Shown here: in pieces, positions 1-6,024 of the stretch
Position numbering within the stretch: the first letter of the stretch is position 1
Layout: the number at the start of each line of letters is the position of its first letter
NCBI GenBank assembly: GCA_002732015.1
Contig: PCCU01000010.1
Coordinates: 10,084-17,954 of the forward strand
DNA length: 7,871 nt
Reading direction: 5' to 3'
From: Candidatus Pelagibacterales bacterium
GTDB taxonomy: Bacteria; Pseudomonadota; Alphaproteobacteria; TMED109
Position numbers and translations under genes: made by a program
The notes under the pieces: generated by a model
What the model saw: the letters and a program-made list of their open reading frames with translations, nothing else
What the model was told of the DNA's origin: nothing
The model's database searches: none

Positions 1-1
1 A

Positions 2-67
2 GATAAGTCCTATGATATTGATATTCCTTCAACAACAAATTATAATTTTAATATAAATTTATTTTAA
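2..67 (+). CDS. lptD: C-terminal fragment of an outer-membrane beta-barrel protein, probably LptD (5' end outside window)
   Basis: The frame open from base 2 encodes 21 residues and stops at TAA (65-67). The last residues read NYNFNINLF: alternating polar and hydrophobic positions ending in phenylalanine. This is the typical C-terminal strand of an outer-membrane beta-barrel, the signal read by the BAM complex. The family cannot be fixed from 21 residues. The LptD call rests on context: in many alphaproteobacteria lptD, the barrel that delivers lipopolysaccharide to the cell surface, lies directly upstream of surA, and SurA assists LptD folding in enterics. The stop is 4 nt before the surA start, so the two are probably co-transcribed. 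Seen: the barrel-like tail. Inferred: gene identity. Confidence 0.6.
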   Translation, partial: DKSYDIDIPSTTNYNFNINLF

Positions 68-71
68 ATTG

Positions 72-1310
72 ATGATAAAAATGCAAATACTCTCTTTATT
101 GTTTTTTTTTATAATAACTTCTGTAAATCCTTATGAACTTACCATAGTGGCCAAAGTTAACAATGAAATTATTACTAACATAGACCTTGAAAATAGGCTA
201 AAAATGGCACTAGATTTATCAAAATTACCTGACGAAAAGGAAATTAAAGAAAGGCTTAAACCAAGAGTTTTAGATGGGCTTATTAATGAAATTCTTAAAA
301 TTCAGGAAGCAAATCGCTTAGGTATATTTGTATCGAACAAAGAAGTTACCAGCCAGATTAATAGATTAGAAACAAGACTTAGAATTAAAAAAAATTCCTT
401 GCTAGAAAACTATACAAAAAAAGGTATTCCAGAAATTACGATACTCAATCAAATTAGGAGTCAATTGCTTTGGGAGAAACTTATTTATAATATTATTATA
501 AAAAATATTAGTATTTCTGACAAACAAATTACCGAAACTTTTGACTTATTAATAAAAAAATCAGGAGAAATTGAATATAACCTTTCTGAAATCTTTATAT
601 CACTTGATAATATCGAGGCAGAACAAAGGATAAATTCTATATATTCAAAAATTAACAGTAAGAATTTTTTACTTTTAGCGGAACAATTTTCTGACAGCGT
701 AATATCTAATAGAAATACAGTTAACAATTGGACTAGAGAAAGTTTATTAAATGCAGAAGTTAAGAATAGTGTATCAAAACTTGGTATAGGGCAGATTAGC
801 GCGCCTGTAAAAACCTCATCTGGATATTATATCATTTTATTAAATGATAAAAGGAAAACAAAAAAAATAGAAAAAAATCAAACTATTTATAACCTGAGTC
901 AAATACTTTTTAAACTTGATAATCCTAACAATACAAAACAAGAAAAATATTACAAAGAGTTTTTATCTAGTTTAAAGAATACCATTAAAGGTTGCGATGA
1001 TTTAGACAAACTTATAGACGAAATACCAGAAGGCTATGGTGGCAATTTAGGAGAGGTTGATTCTAAAAATATTGAAAAAAAGTTTATAAATGTATTGATA
1101 GGGTTACCTATTGGTCAATTAAGTGAAGCAGTTACCACAGATGACGGAGTGCATGCACTAATGCTTTGCTCGCCTGTAGCTAATAATACATACGAACAAT
1201 TAAAAAAATCTGTAGAGAATAATCTCAGAAAAAATAAAATAGATAGTGCAGCTCAATCCTTGCTGAATAGAATAAGAAGAAAAGCTCTTATTGAAATAAG
1301 TGTTTTATAG
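72..1310 (+). CDS. surA: SurA-like periplasmic chaperone / parvulin peptidyl-prolyl isomerase
   Basis: Protein of 412 residues that should escort unfolded outer-membrane proteins through the periplasm and isomerise proline bonds. A signal peptide occupies about residues 1-19: a Lys-containing start, then a hydrophobic core (ILSLLFFFIITS). The SurA N-terminal chaperone module follows, beginning IVAKVNNEIITNIDL (about 25-39) and running to about 150. Two parvulin-type regions come next: about 167-261 (YNLSEIFI to SSGYYIILL) and a more divergent one at about 272-369 (YNLSQILF to GVHALMLC). Length is normal for alphaproteobacterial SurA. ATG at 72 is preferred because it keeps a Lys before the hydrophobic core; TTG at 69 and ATG at 81 are alternatives, and no clear Shine-Dalgarno decides. 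A T9 run (102-110) lies in the signal-peptide codons. Two cysteines (308 and 366) flank the second PPIase region. rsmA follows after 2 nt. Confidence 0.9.
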   Translation: MIKMQILSLLFFFIITSVNPYELTIVAKVNNEIITNIDLENRLKMALDLSKLPDEKEIKERLKPRVLDGLINEILKIQEANRLGIFVSNKEVTSQINRLETRLRIKKNSLLENYTKKGIPEITILNQIRSQLLWEKLIYNIIIKNISISDKQITETFDLLIKKSGEIEYNLSEIFISLDNIEAEQRINSIYSKINSKNFLLLAEQFSDSVISNRNTVNNWTRESLLNAEVKNSVSKLGIGQISAPVKTSSGYYIILLNDKRKTKKIEKNQTIYNLSQILFKLDNPNNTKQEKYYKEFLSSLKNTIKGCDDLDKLIDEIPEGYGGNLGEVDSKNIEKKFINVLIGLPIGQLSEAVTTDDGVHALMLCSPVANNTYEQLKKSVENNLRKNKIDSAAQSLLNRIRRKALIEISVL

Positions 1311-1312
1311 TT

Positions 1313-2152
1313 TTGATTAAAGAAAAAAAAATAAAAGATTTACTGAAAGAAAATGATATTAGACCAAAAAAAAAATTAGGACAAAACTTCATTTTTGATG
1401 AAAATATTCTAAATAAAATTGCTGACTCAATTGGCCCCATCAGTGGCTTAAGTATAATAGAAATTGGGCCGGGGCCAGGCGGTTTAACCAAATCATTATT
1501 AAGGTGTAACCCTAAATCTATTACTCTAGTTGAAAAAGATGTATCCTTTAAAGGTATTCTATTAGAAATAACAAAAAACTATCCTTCCGTTACTTCTAAC
1601 TTAATATTTGATGATGTTATGAAAATTAACCTAGATGAGTTAGAGGTTTTAAAAAAAAATAGAGTAAAATATATATCAAATTTACCATACTATATTTCAA
1701 CACAAGTATTACTTAAAATCTTACCATTTCATACCAATGTTTTAGAAGCTACTTTTATGTTTCAAAAAGAAGTAGCAGAAAGATTAATTGCAAATCCACA
1801 TAATAAAAAATATTCTAAATTATCAGTTATTGCACAATATTGTTGTAACATTAAAAAAATATTTAATCTAAATTCAAATATTTTCTATCCCAAGCCTGAT
1901 GTAGACAGCTGTTTATTAAATTTTAAACCAAAAGATACAACTTGTATTGACGTTTATAATGAGTTAAAAAATTTAACTAAATTAGCATTTGAAAAGAGAA
2001 GAAAAACTATAAAAAACTCTTTATCTAATATTGAAGGCATTAAAGGTTTATTAGAAAAACTTGATATTGATGATCAATGTAGAGCAGAAAACTTAAGTGT
2101 AGAAAAGTATACTAATTTAGCTAAATGTTTAGTTGATCGAAAACTAGTTTAG
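1313..2152 (+). CDS. rsmA: 16S rRNA (adenine(1518)-N6/adenine(1519)-N6)-dimethyltransferase RsmA (KsgA)
   Basis: SAM-dependent enzyme that dimethylates two adjacent adenines in the 3'-terminal hairpin of 16S rRNA during late small-subunit assembly. Visible motifs: the family N-terminus KKLGQNF (20-26), SAM-binding motif I EIGPGPGGLT (50-59), acidic residue E74 after strand 2, the catalytic NLPY motif (123-126), QKEVAERL (151-158), YPKPDVDS (192-199) and the C-terminal signature FEKRRKTIKNSL (226-237). Its 279 residues match the family. The start is TTG, 2 nt after the surA stop. No in-frame ATG occurs before codon 103, and starting there would remove motif I, so a non-ATG start is required. 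An A9 run (1323-1331) falls at codons 4-7. The last 9 bases overlap the 3' end of convergent gmk. In many alphaproteobacteria pdxA sits between surA and rsmA; it is absent here. Confidence 0.97.
   Translation: MIKEKKIKDLLKENDIRPKKKLGQNFIFDENILNKIADSIGPISGLSIIEIGPGPGGLTKSLLRCNPKSITLVEKDVSFKGILLEITKNYPSVTSNLIFDDVMKINLDELEVLKKNRVKYISNLPYYISTQVLLKILPFHTNVLEATFMFQKEVAERLIANPHNKKYSKLSVIAQYCCNIKKIFNLNSNIFYPKPDVDSCLLNFKPKDTTCIDVYNELKNLTKLAFEKRRKTIKNSLSNIEGIKGLLEKLDIDDQCRAENLSVEKYTNLAKCLVDRKLV
2141..2150. other. 10-bp perfect palindrome at the convergent rsmA/gmk 3' ends
   Basis: AAACTAGTTT is its own reverse complement. It contains the gmk stop (CTA on the plus strand, 2144-2146), and its last T is the first base of the rsmA stop TAG (2150-2152). 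Without a loop or U-tract it is not a conventional terminator hairpin. It most likely reflects two genes sharing their terminal codons. No other terminator-like structure is visible between the convergent transcription units. Confidence 0.5.
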
Positions 2153-2776
2153 CAACCTTCTAACAAAATCACTTAAACCAACTTGTCTTTCCCTTTTTAA
2201 TCTTTCAGTAATTAAAATTGATTTTAGCTTTTTTAATGTTTTTTCTATTTCATAATTTATTATTATATAGTCATATTCAGCCCAGTGAGTTATTTCAGAA
2301 TTAGCTTCTGCCATTCTTCTTTTTACTTCTTCATCAGAGTCTTGACCTCTGCTTTTTAATCTTATTTCTAATTCTTTAGTGCTCGGTGGAAGAATAAAAA
2401 CTGATACTAAATGCTTAGGCTCTGTTTCCCTTAATGCTTGAGTTCCTTGCCAATCTATATCAAATAAAACATCTTTACCATTATTTATTCTATTTTCTAC
2501 TGGGGTTCTTAGTGTTCCATAGTTATTTCCAAATACTTTTGCAAACTCCAAAAAATCATTATTTTTAACCATTTCTTGGAATATCTCTTTGTTTACAAAA
2601 ATATAATCTTTATTATTCTCTTCTGAGTTTCTTGGTTTTCTAGTAGTTACTGAAACTGATAACTTGATATTATCATCTTGTTCTAAAAGCTTTCTAGCTA
2701 ATGTGGTTTTTCCTGCACCTGAAGGTGAAGATATTACCAACATTATACCAAGTCTATTAATTTTATTTTTTTTCAT
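2144..2776 (-). CDS. gmk: Guanylate kinase
   Basis: Cytosolic enzyme that phosphorylates GMP (and dGMP) to the diphosphate using ATP, feeding GTP and dGTP pools. Motifs: P-loop SSPSGAGKTT (16-25), GMP-binding TTRKPR (44-49) with Y58 and E77, GNNYGT (83-88), DIDWQG (106-111) and the lid region RGQDSDEEVKRRM (143-155). Its 210 residues are typical. The GMP-site stretch reads VFGNNYGT where many homologues have VHGNYYGT, a small divergence. The start is uncertain: ATG at 2776 gives a 14-nt overlap with the mltG 3' end, while an in-frame ATG at 2743 (residue 12, just before the P-loop strand) would remove it. Neither has a strong Shine-Dalgarno. It is the last gene of the fabD-to-gmk run and converges on rsmA. 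In many alphaproteobacteria yicC lies between mltG and gmk; it is absent here. Confidence 0.97.
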   Translation of the reverse strand: MKKNKINRLGIMLVISSPSGAGKTTLARKLLEQDDNIKLSVSVTTRKPRNSEENNKDYIFVNKEIFQEMVKNNDFLEFAKVFGNNYGTLRTPVENRINNGKDVLFDIDWQGTQALRETEPKHLVSVFILPPSTKELEIRLKSRGQDSDEEVKRRMAEANSEITHWAEYDYIIINYEIEKTLKKLKSILITERLKRERQVGLSDFVRRLLN

Positions 2777-3704
2777 TTTTTTTACTTTTCCATAACTTTA
2801 TATTAGTTTTGTGTTCTTCAAGAGTCTTACTAAATCTGTGCCCTCCTTTTCCATCACTTACAAAGTACAAAAAATCTGTAATATAAGGATTAGCTGCAGC
2901 ATTAATTGCATCTAGGCCTGGATTACATATAGGAGTTTTTGGCATGCCTCTTCTAGTATAAGTATTCCAAGGATTGTCTTTTTGTAAATCCTTTTTATAA
3001 ATTTTTAAGCTTTTATTTTTTTTTTTAAAATTTTTTGCGTATAGAATAGTAGGGTCCGACTGTAGCTTCATATTTTTTTTTAACCTATTATGGAATACAC
3101 TAGAAACTAAGTACTTTTCTTCTTTTATTTTTGCTTCTGCCTCTATCAATGAGGCCAAAATTAATAAGTCGTTTTCGGATTTAAAATATTTGTGGTTACC
3201 TACCCATATATTATCCAACTTTTCAATCATTTTAGATTGCATTCTTTTTAAAAGAGTATCTGCATTAACATTCCTTAAGAAATAATAGGTTTCAGGAAAA
3301 ATACTTCCTTCAACTGGATTAATTGTTACATCTCCTGAAATATATTGATTATTCTCGATAAGATCTAGAACTTGGTTGACTGTATAACACTCAGGAATCG
3401 TTATTTTTCTATAAATTAGATTATTTTTATTGAAGTCTTTTAAAACCTTGAAAAAAGAACTATTTTTTTTAAATAAGTATTCTCCGGCGTTAATACTTTT
3501 GTCTTTTCCCAATAGCCTGTAATATAAAGAAAAGGGGTATCTAGATATTATAATATTATTTTCTTCAAATATAATACTGACTTCTTCTAAACTTTTCCCC
3601 TTCTCAATGTATATTATTTTATCACTTTTGATATTGCTATAATAAAAAAAATAATAAAATGTTATTATACAAAAAAAAAAAATTAGAAAAGAAAAAATCC
3701 TCAC
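2763..3704 (-). CDS. mltG: Endolytic murein transglycosylase MltG (YceG-like)
   Basis: Inner-membrane enzyme that cleaves nascent peptidoglycan glycan strands and is thought to set strand length by terminating synthesis. One N-terminal transmembrane segment (about residues 3-22, mostly Phe/Ile/Tyr) precedes a periplasmic domain. Motifs: EGSIFPETY (132-140), catalytic segment ASLIEAEAK (184-192) with E188 as likely catalytic glutamate by comparison with E. coli MltG, VFHNRL (204-209 region), LQSDPT (214-219), GMPKTPICNPG (253-263) and YFVSDGKGGHRF (280-291). The 313 residues are slightly short of E. coli but complete. The start is GTG in a GTGA overlap with the fabF stop, with GGGA 5 nt upstream (3710-3713) as ribosome-binding site. 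A run of 12 T lies at codons 8-12 of the membrane segment. Older databases often mislabel this family as aminodeoxychorismate lyase. Confidence 0.95.
   Translation of the reverse strand: MRIFSFLIFFFCIITFYYFFYYSNIKSDKIIYIEKGKSLEEVSIIFEENNIIISRYPFSLYYRLLGKDKSINAGEYLFKKNSSFFKVLKDFNKNNLIYRKITIPECYTVNQVLDLIENNQYISGDVTINPVEGSIFPETYYFLRNVNADTLLKRMQSKMIEKLDNIWVGNHKYFKSENDLLILASLIEAEAKIKEEKYLVSSVFHNRLKKNMKLQSDPTILYAKNFKKKNKSLKIYKKDLQKDNPWNTYTRRGMPKTPICNPGLDAINAAANPYITDFLYFVSDGKGGHRFSKTLEEHKTNIKLWKSKKNEKK
3671..3682 (-). repeat. T12 homopolymer in the membrane-segment codons of mltG
   Basis: Twelve consecutive A on the plus strand read as T12 in mltG sense, giving part of the L-I-F-F-F-C stretch about 20-30 nt after the GTG start. 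A tract of this length is prone to replication and transcription slippage, and a one-base change would truncate MltG early. Whether it is used for switching is not shown; in AT-rich genomes Phe-rich membrane segments produce such runs by chance. Confidence 0.6.
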
Positions 3705-4960
3705 ACTTTTCCCACTATTAAAGAGGCATTTGTTCCTCCAAAACCAAAGGAGTTAGATAACGCAAACTCAATATTTTTTTCTATGGATTTCAAAGGTACT
3801 AGGTCTAAAGGCAGAGGATCTATGCTAGGATTTTCTAAATTGAGAGTTGGAGGTAAAATACTATGATAAACAGATAGAATTGAAAAAATTGCCTCTACGG
3901 CACCTGCAGCTCCTAAAAGATGTCCTATAGATGATTTAGTAGAACTCATAGAAATTGATTTTAAAGAATTTTTGAAAAGTCTAGATACTGCTCCTAACTC
4001 TATTTCATCTCCTAGTGGAGTAGAAGTGCCGTGAGCATTGATATATTGTATTTTATCCATATCAACTTTTCCGTTATGAATTGCATTTTTCATTGCTCTA
4101 TAACCTCCATCACCATCCTCTGCTGGAGCTGTAATATGATAAGCATCCCCTGATAAACCATATCCTACTATTTCAGCATAAATTCTTGCACCTCTTTTCT
4201 TAGCATTTTCAAGACTTTCTAAAACAATAACTCCTGCGCCTTCTCCCATAACGAAACCATCTCTATCTCTATCCCAAGGCCTAGAGGCACTTTCAGGAAC
4301 ATTATTAAAGTTTGTTGAAAGAGCCCTTGCGGCAGCAAATCCAGCTATCCCAAGCCTTGATACCGCTGCTTCAGCTCCGCCAGCTAACATTATATCTGCT
4401 TCTCCAGCTTTAATTAATCTTGTAGCATCACCTATTGCATGTGCTCCGGTAGAACAAGCTGTAACAACTGAGTGATTAGGTCCTTTAAAACCATGTTTAA
4501 TAGAAATTTGTCCTGAAGCCAGATTAATTAAACAAGATGGTATGAAAAAAGGACTCATTCTTTTGGGCCCTTTTTCATTTAATGTTTCATTGGCCTTAGC
4601 AATTGATTGAAGGCCCCCTATACCAGACCCAACTAAAACTCCTGCTCTATTATAGTCTTCATCATTCTTTGCCTCCCAACCAGAGTCTTCTAGGGCCTGA
4701 TCTGCGGCAGCCATAGCATAAATAATAAAATCATCTACTTTTCTCTGATCTTTTTTTTCTAAGTGATTATCTGGATTAAAACCAAACTTTTCTTCAACTC
4801 TAGGAATTTGTCCTGCTATTTTTACATTCAAATCATCAGTATTAAAAGATGTAATCTTATTAATACCTGATTTTCCCTCTATTAGCCTCTGCCATGTGTC
4901 ATTAGTCTTGTATGCGAGGGGAGTGACCATCCCTATTCCTGTCACTACTACTCGATTCAT
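3701..4960 (-). CDS. fabF: Beta-ketoacyl-[acyl-carrier-protein] synthase II (KAS II)
   Basis: Condensing enzyme that joins malonyl-ACP to a growing acyl-ACP with loss of CO2 in the elongation cycle of type II fatty-acid synthesis. The whole thiolase fold is present: VVVTGIGMVTPL (4-15), nucleophile C169 in TACSTG (167-172), H310 in NAHGTSTPLGD (308-318), K342 and H347 in SSTKSSIGHLLGAAG (339-353) and the C-terminal GFGGTN (406-411). The Cys-His-His triad fits an elongating KAS rather than FabH. Residues 231-241 (RDRDGFVMGEG) are also family-typical. Length of 419 is normal. The start is ATG, with AGAGG 6 nt upstream overlapping the acpP stop, so translation is probably coupled to acpP. The stop overlaps the mltG GTG start. 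fabF directly after acpP is a widespread arrangement. Confidence 0.98.
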   Translation of the reverse strand: MNRVVVTGIGMVTPLAYKTNDTWQRLIEGKSGINKITSFNTDDLNVKIAGQIPRVEEKFGFNPDNHLEKKDQRKVDDFIIYAMAAADQALEDSGWEAKNDEDYNRAGVLVGSGIGGLQSIAKANETLNEKGPKRMSPFFIPSCLINLASGQISIKHGFKGPNHSVVTACSTGAHAIGDATRLIKAGEADIMLAGGAEAAVSRLGIAGFAAARALSTNFNNVPESASRPWDRDRDGFVMGEGAGVIVLESLENAKKRGARIYAEIVGYGLSGDAYHITAPAEDGDGGYRAMKNAIHNGKVDMDKIQYINAHGTSTPLGDEIELGAVSRLFKNSLKSISMSSTKSSIGHLLGAAGAVEAIFSILSVYHSILPPTLNLENPSIDPLPLDLVPLKSIEKNIEFALSNSFGFGGTNASLIVGKV

Positions 4961-4966
4961 AAAAAA

Positions 4967-4971
4967 CCTCT
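4967..4971 (-). promoter_or_regulatory. fabF ribosome-binding site overlapping the acpP stop codon
   Basis: In the minus-strand sense the sequence reads CTCTAGAGGTTTTTTATG. AGAGG sits 6 nt before the fabF ATG and shares its first two bases with the acpP TAG stop (4970-4972). A ribosome finishing acpP therefore covers the fabF initiation site, which suggests coupled translation. Confidence 0.6.
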
Positions 4972-5203
4972 AGAGCTTTTCTTCTATAAAATTAACTGCA
5001 TCTTTAACTGTTATAATTTTTTCTGCAATGTCATCAGGTATCTCACACTTAAATTCTTCCTCAAAAGCCATAACCAATTCTACGGTATCTAAGCTGTCTG
5101 CACCTAAGTCATCAATAAAGGATGCACCTTCTGTTACTTTATCTTCATCTACACCCAAATGCTCAACTACAATTTTTTTTACTCTTTCTGAAATATCACT
5201 CAT
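4970..5203 (-). CDS. acpP: Acyl carrier protein
   Basis: Small acidic protein of 77 residues that carries growing acyl chains as thioesters on a 4'-phosphopantetheine arm in the cytosol. The prosthetic group attaches to S37 in the signature LGADSLDTVELVM (33-45). The four-helix pattern is complete: helix I about 3-15, the long loop, helix II from S37 (VELVMAFEEEF), then IPDDIAEKI and VKDAVNFI. The recognition helix is rich in Glu, as expected for contacts with basic patches on FabD, FabF and FabG. The start is supported by a strong AAAGGAAG ribosome-binding site (5207-5214) 3 nt before the ATG (6 nt measured from the GG). An 80-nt gap separates it from fabG, the only sizeable gap in the run, so a separate promoter is plausible: ACP is normally among the most abundant proteins in the cell. 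fabF follows after 9 nt. Confidence 0.98.
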   Translation of the reverse strand: MSDISERVKKIVVEHLGVDEDKVTEGASFIDDLGADSLDTVELVMAFEEEFKCEIPDDIAEKIITVKDAVNFIEEKL

Positions 5204-5206
5204 GTA

Positions 5207-5214
5207 CTTCCTTT
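5207..5214 (-). promoter_or_regulatory. Strong Shine-Dalgarno of acpP
   Basis: AAAGGAAG in the minus-strand sense, close upstream of the acpP ATG. The same octamer recurs before fabG (6029-6036, inside the fabD 3' end), while most other genes here have weak or no Shine-Dalgarno. It supports the chosen starts and suggests high initiation on acpP and fabG. Confidence 0.7.
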
Positions 5215-5234
5215 CGTTAATGTTAATTAAAATT

Positions 5235-5260
5235 ACTATACTATTTTAAAAATATTTCAA
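5235..5260 (-). promoter_or_regulatory. Possible sigma70-type promoter for acpP
   Basis: In the 80-nt fabG-acpP gap the minus strand carries TTGAAA (5255-5260) and TATAGT (5235-5240), with only 14 nt between them. TATAGT is a good -10 match, but the spacer is short, so either the -35 is elsewhere or this is chance in AT-rich DNA. The position, about 30 nt upstream of the acpP ATG, is suitable for a short leader. The leader also holds a tandem GTTAAT repeat in plus-strand sense (5216-5227). Confidence 0.25.
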
Positions 5261-5283
5261 ATACTTTATGAAAAAAAATTAGA

Positions 5284-6024
5284 TTAGAGATATAGTCCGC
5301 CATTTATGTGTATTGTCTGACCTGTTATATACCCTGCTTCATCACTTGCAAGAAAAGATACTAGGCTTGCAACTTCATCAGGAAAACCAACTCTACCCAT
5401 AGGAATTTTATTTTTTAAACTTTCCTCGTTTTTAGCTAATATATCTTTAGTCATTTCTGTTTCAATAAATCCCGGAGCCACACAATTAATAGTAACATTT
5501 CTGCTTGCTACCTCAAGTGCTATAGATTTGCTCATACCTTCTATTCCAGCTTTTGAGGCTGAATAATTTGCCTGCCCTAGATTGCCACTAGAACCAACTA
5601 CCGATGAAATATTTATTATTCGTCCATAGCGATTTTTAATCATATACCTGAGAAACAACTTGGTGAGGTAGAAAGTACTATTTAAATTTAAATTTATTAC
5701 ATCACTCCAGTCGGAGTCTTTCATTCTAAGCATTAAATTGTCTTTAGTAATACCTGCATTATTAATTAATATGTCTAATTTGTTATTAAACTTGTCTAGA
5801 GTATTATTTACTAATTGTTCTATATCATCATACTTGCTAAGATCAGCTGGATAGTATAGCAGTGGTGAGCTAAACTGATTAGAAAAATTAGCTAATTTTT
5901 TTTCATTTGACCCCGAAATTATTATACTTGCACCCAAAGAATGCATACTTTTAACAATCTCAGATCCAATGCCACCTGCGGCACCTGTGACAAGTACATT
6001 TTTATCCTTAAAATTAATATTCAT
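5284..6024 (-). CDS. fabG: 3-oxoacyl-[acyl-carrier-protein] reductase
   Basis: NADPH-dependent short-chain dehydrogenase/reductase that reduces 3-ketoacyl-ACP to the (R)-3-hydroxyacyl form, the first reduction of each elongation cycle. Rossmann-fold cofactor motif TGAAGGIG is at 13-20 and NNAG at 88-91. The catalytic tetrad is readable as N113, S141, Y154 and K158 (YSASK). PGFIETEMT (184-192) and the C-terminal ITGQTIHINGG (233-243) are typical of FabG within the large SDR family. Length is 246, close to the usual 244-248. The start is ATG in an ATGA overlap with the fabD stop, preceded by AAAGGAAG (6029-6036) inside fabD. The position between fabD and acpP makes FabG, rather than another SDR such as PhaB, the secure reading. 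Confidence 0.97.
   Translation of the reverse strand: MNINFKDKNVLVTGAAGGIGSEIVKSMHSLGASIIISGSNEKKLANFSNQFSSPLLYYPADLSKYDDIEQLVNNTLDKFNNKLDILINNAGITKDNLMLRMKDSDWSDVINLNLNSTFYLTKLFLRYMIKNRYGRIINISSVVGSSGNLGQANYSASKAGIEGMSKSIALEVASRNVTINCVAPGFIETEMTKDILAKNEESLKNKIPMGRVGFPDEVASLVSFLASDEAGYITGQTIHINGGLYL

Noticed and set aside
485..727. 80-residue open frame on the minus strand inside surA
   Set aside because: Lies wholly within surA, has no ribosome-binding site, and its hydrophobic composition follows from the antisense of Lys/Asn/Glu-rich codons.
1288..1491. 67-residue open frame on the minus strand across the surA-rsmA junction
   Set aside because: Antisense to the strongly conserved RsmA motif I region; its Pro/Gly-rich start mirrors GPGPGG coding.
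2763..3704. MltG could be read as aminodeoxychorismate lyase
   Set aside because: That label is a known historical misannotation of YceG-like proteins. The membrane anchor, ASLIEAEAK, LQSDPT and DGKGGHRF motifs are those of MltG.
5222..5230. TTAATTAA palindrome as an operator upstream of acpP
   Set aside because: An eight-base all-AT palindrome is expected by chance in DNA of this composition, and no known fatty-acid regulator site matches it.
5028..5249. 73-residue open frame on the plus strand opposite acpP
   Set aside because: Ser/Thr-rich composition is the mirror of the acidic ACP codons; no ribosome-binding site or family resemblance. acpP is unambiguous on the other strand.
5284..6024. 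A generic SDR or acetoacetyl-CoA reductase instead of FabG
   Set aside because: Position between fabD and acpP, length of 246 and the C-terminal ITGQTIHINGG support FabG.
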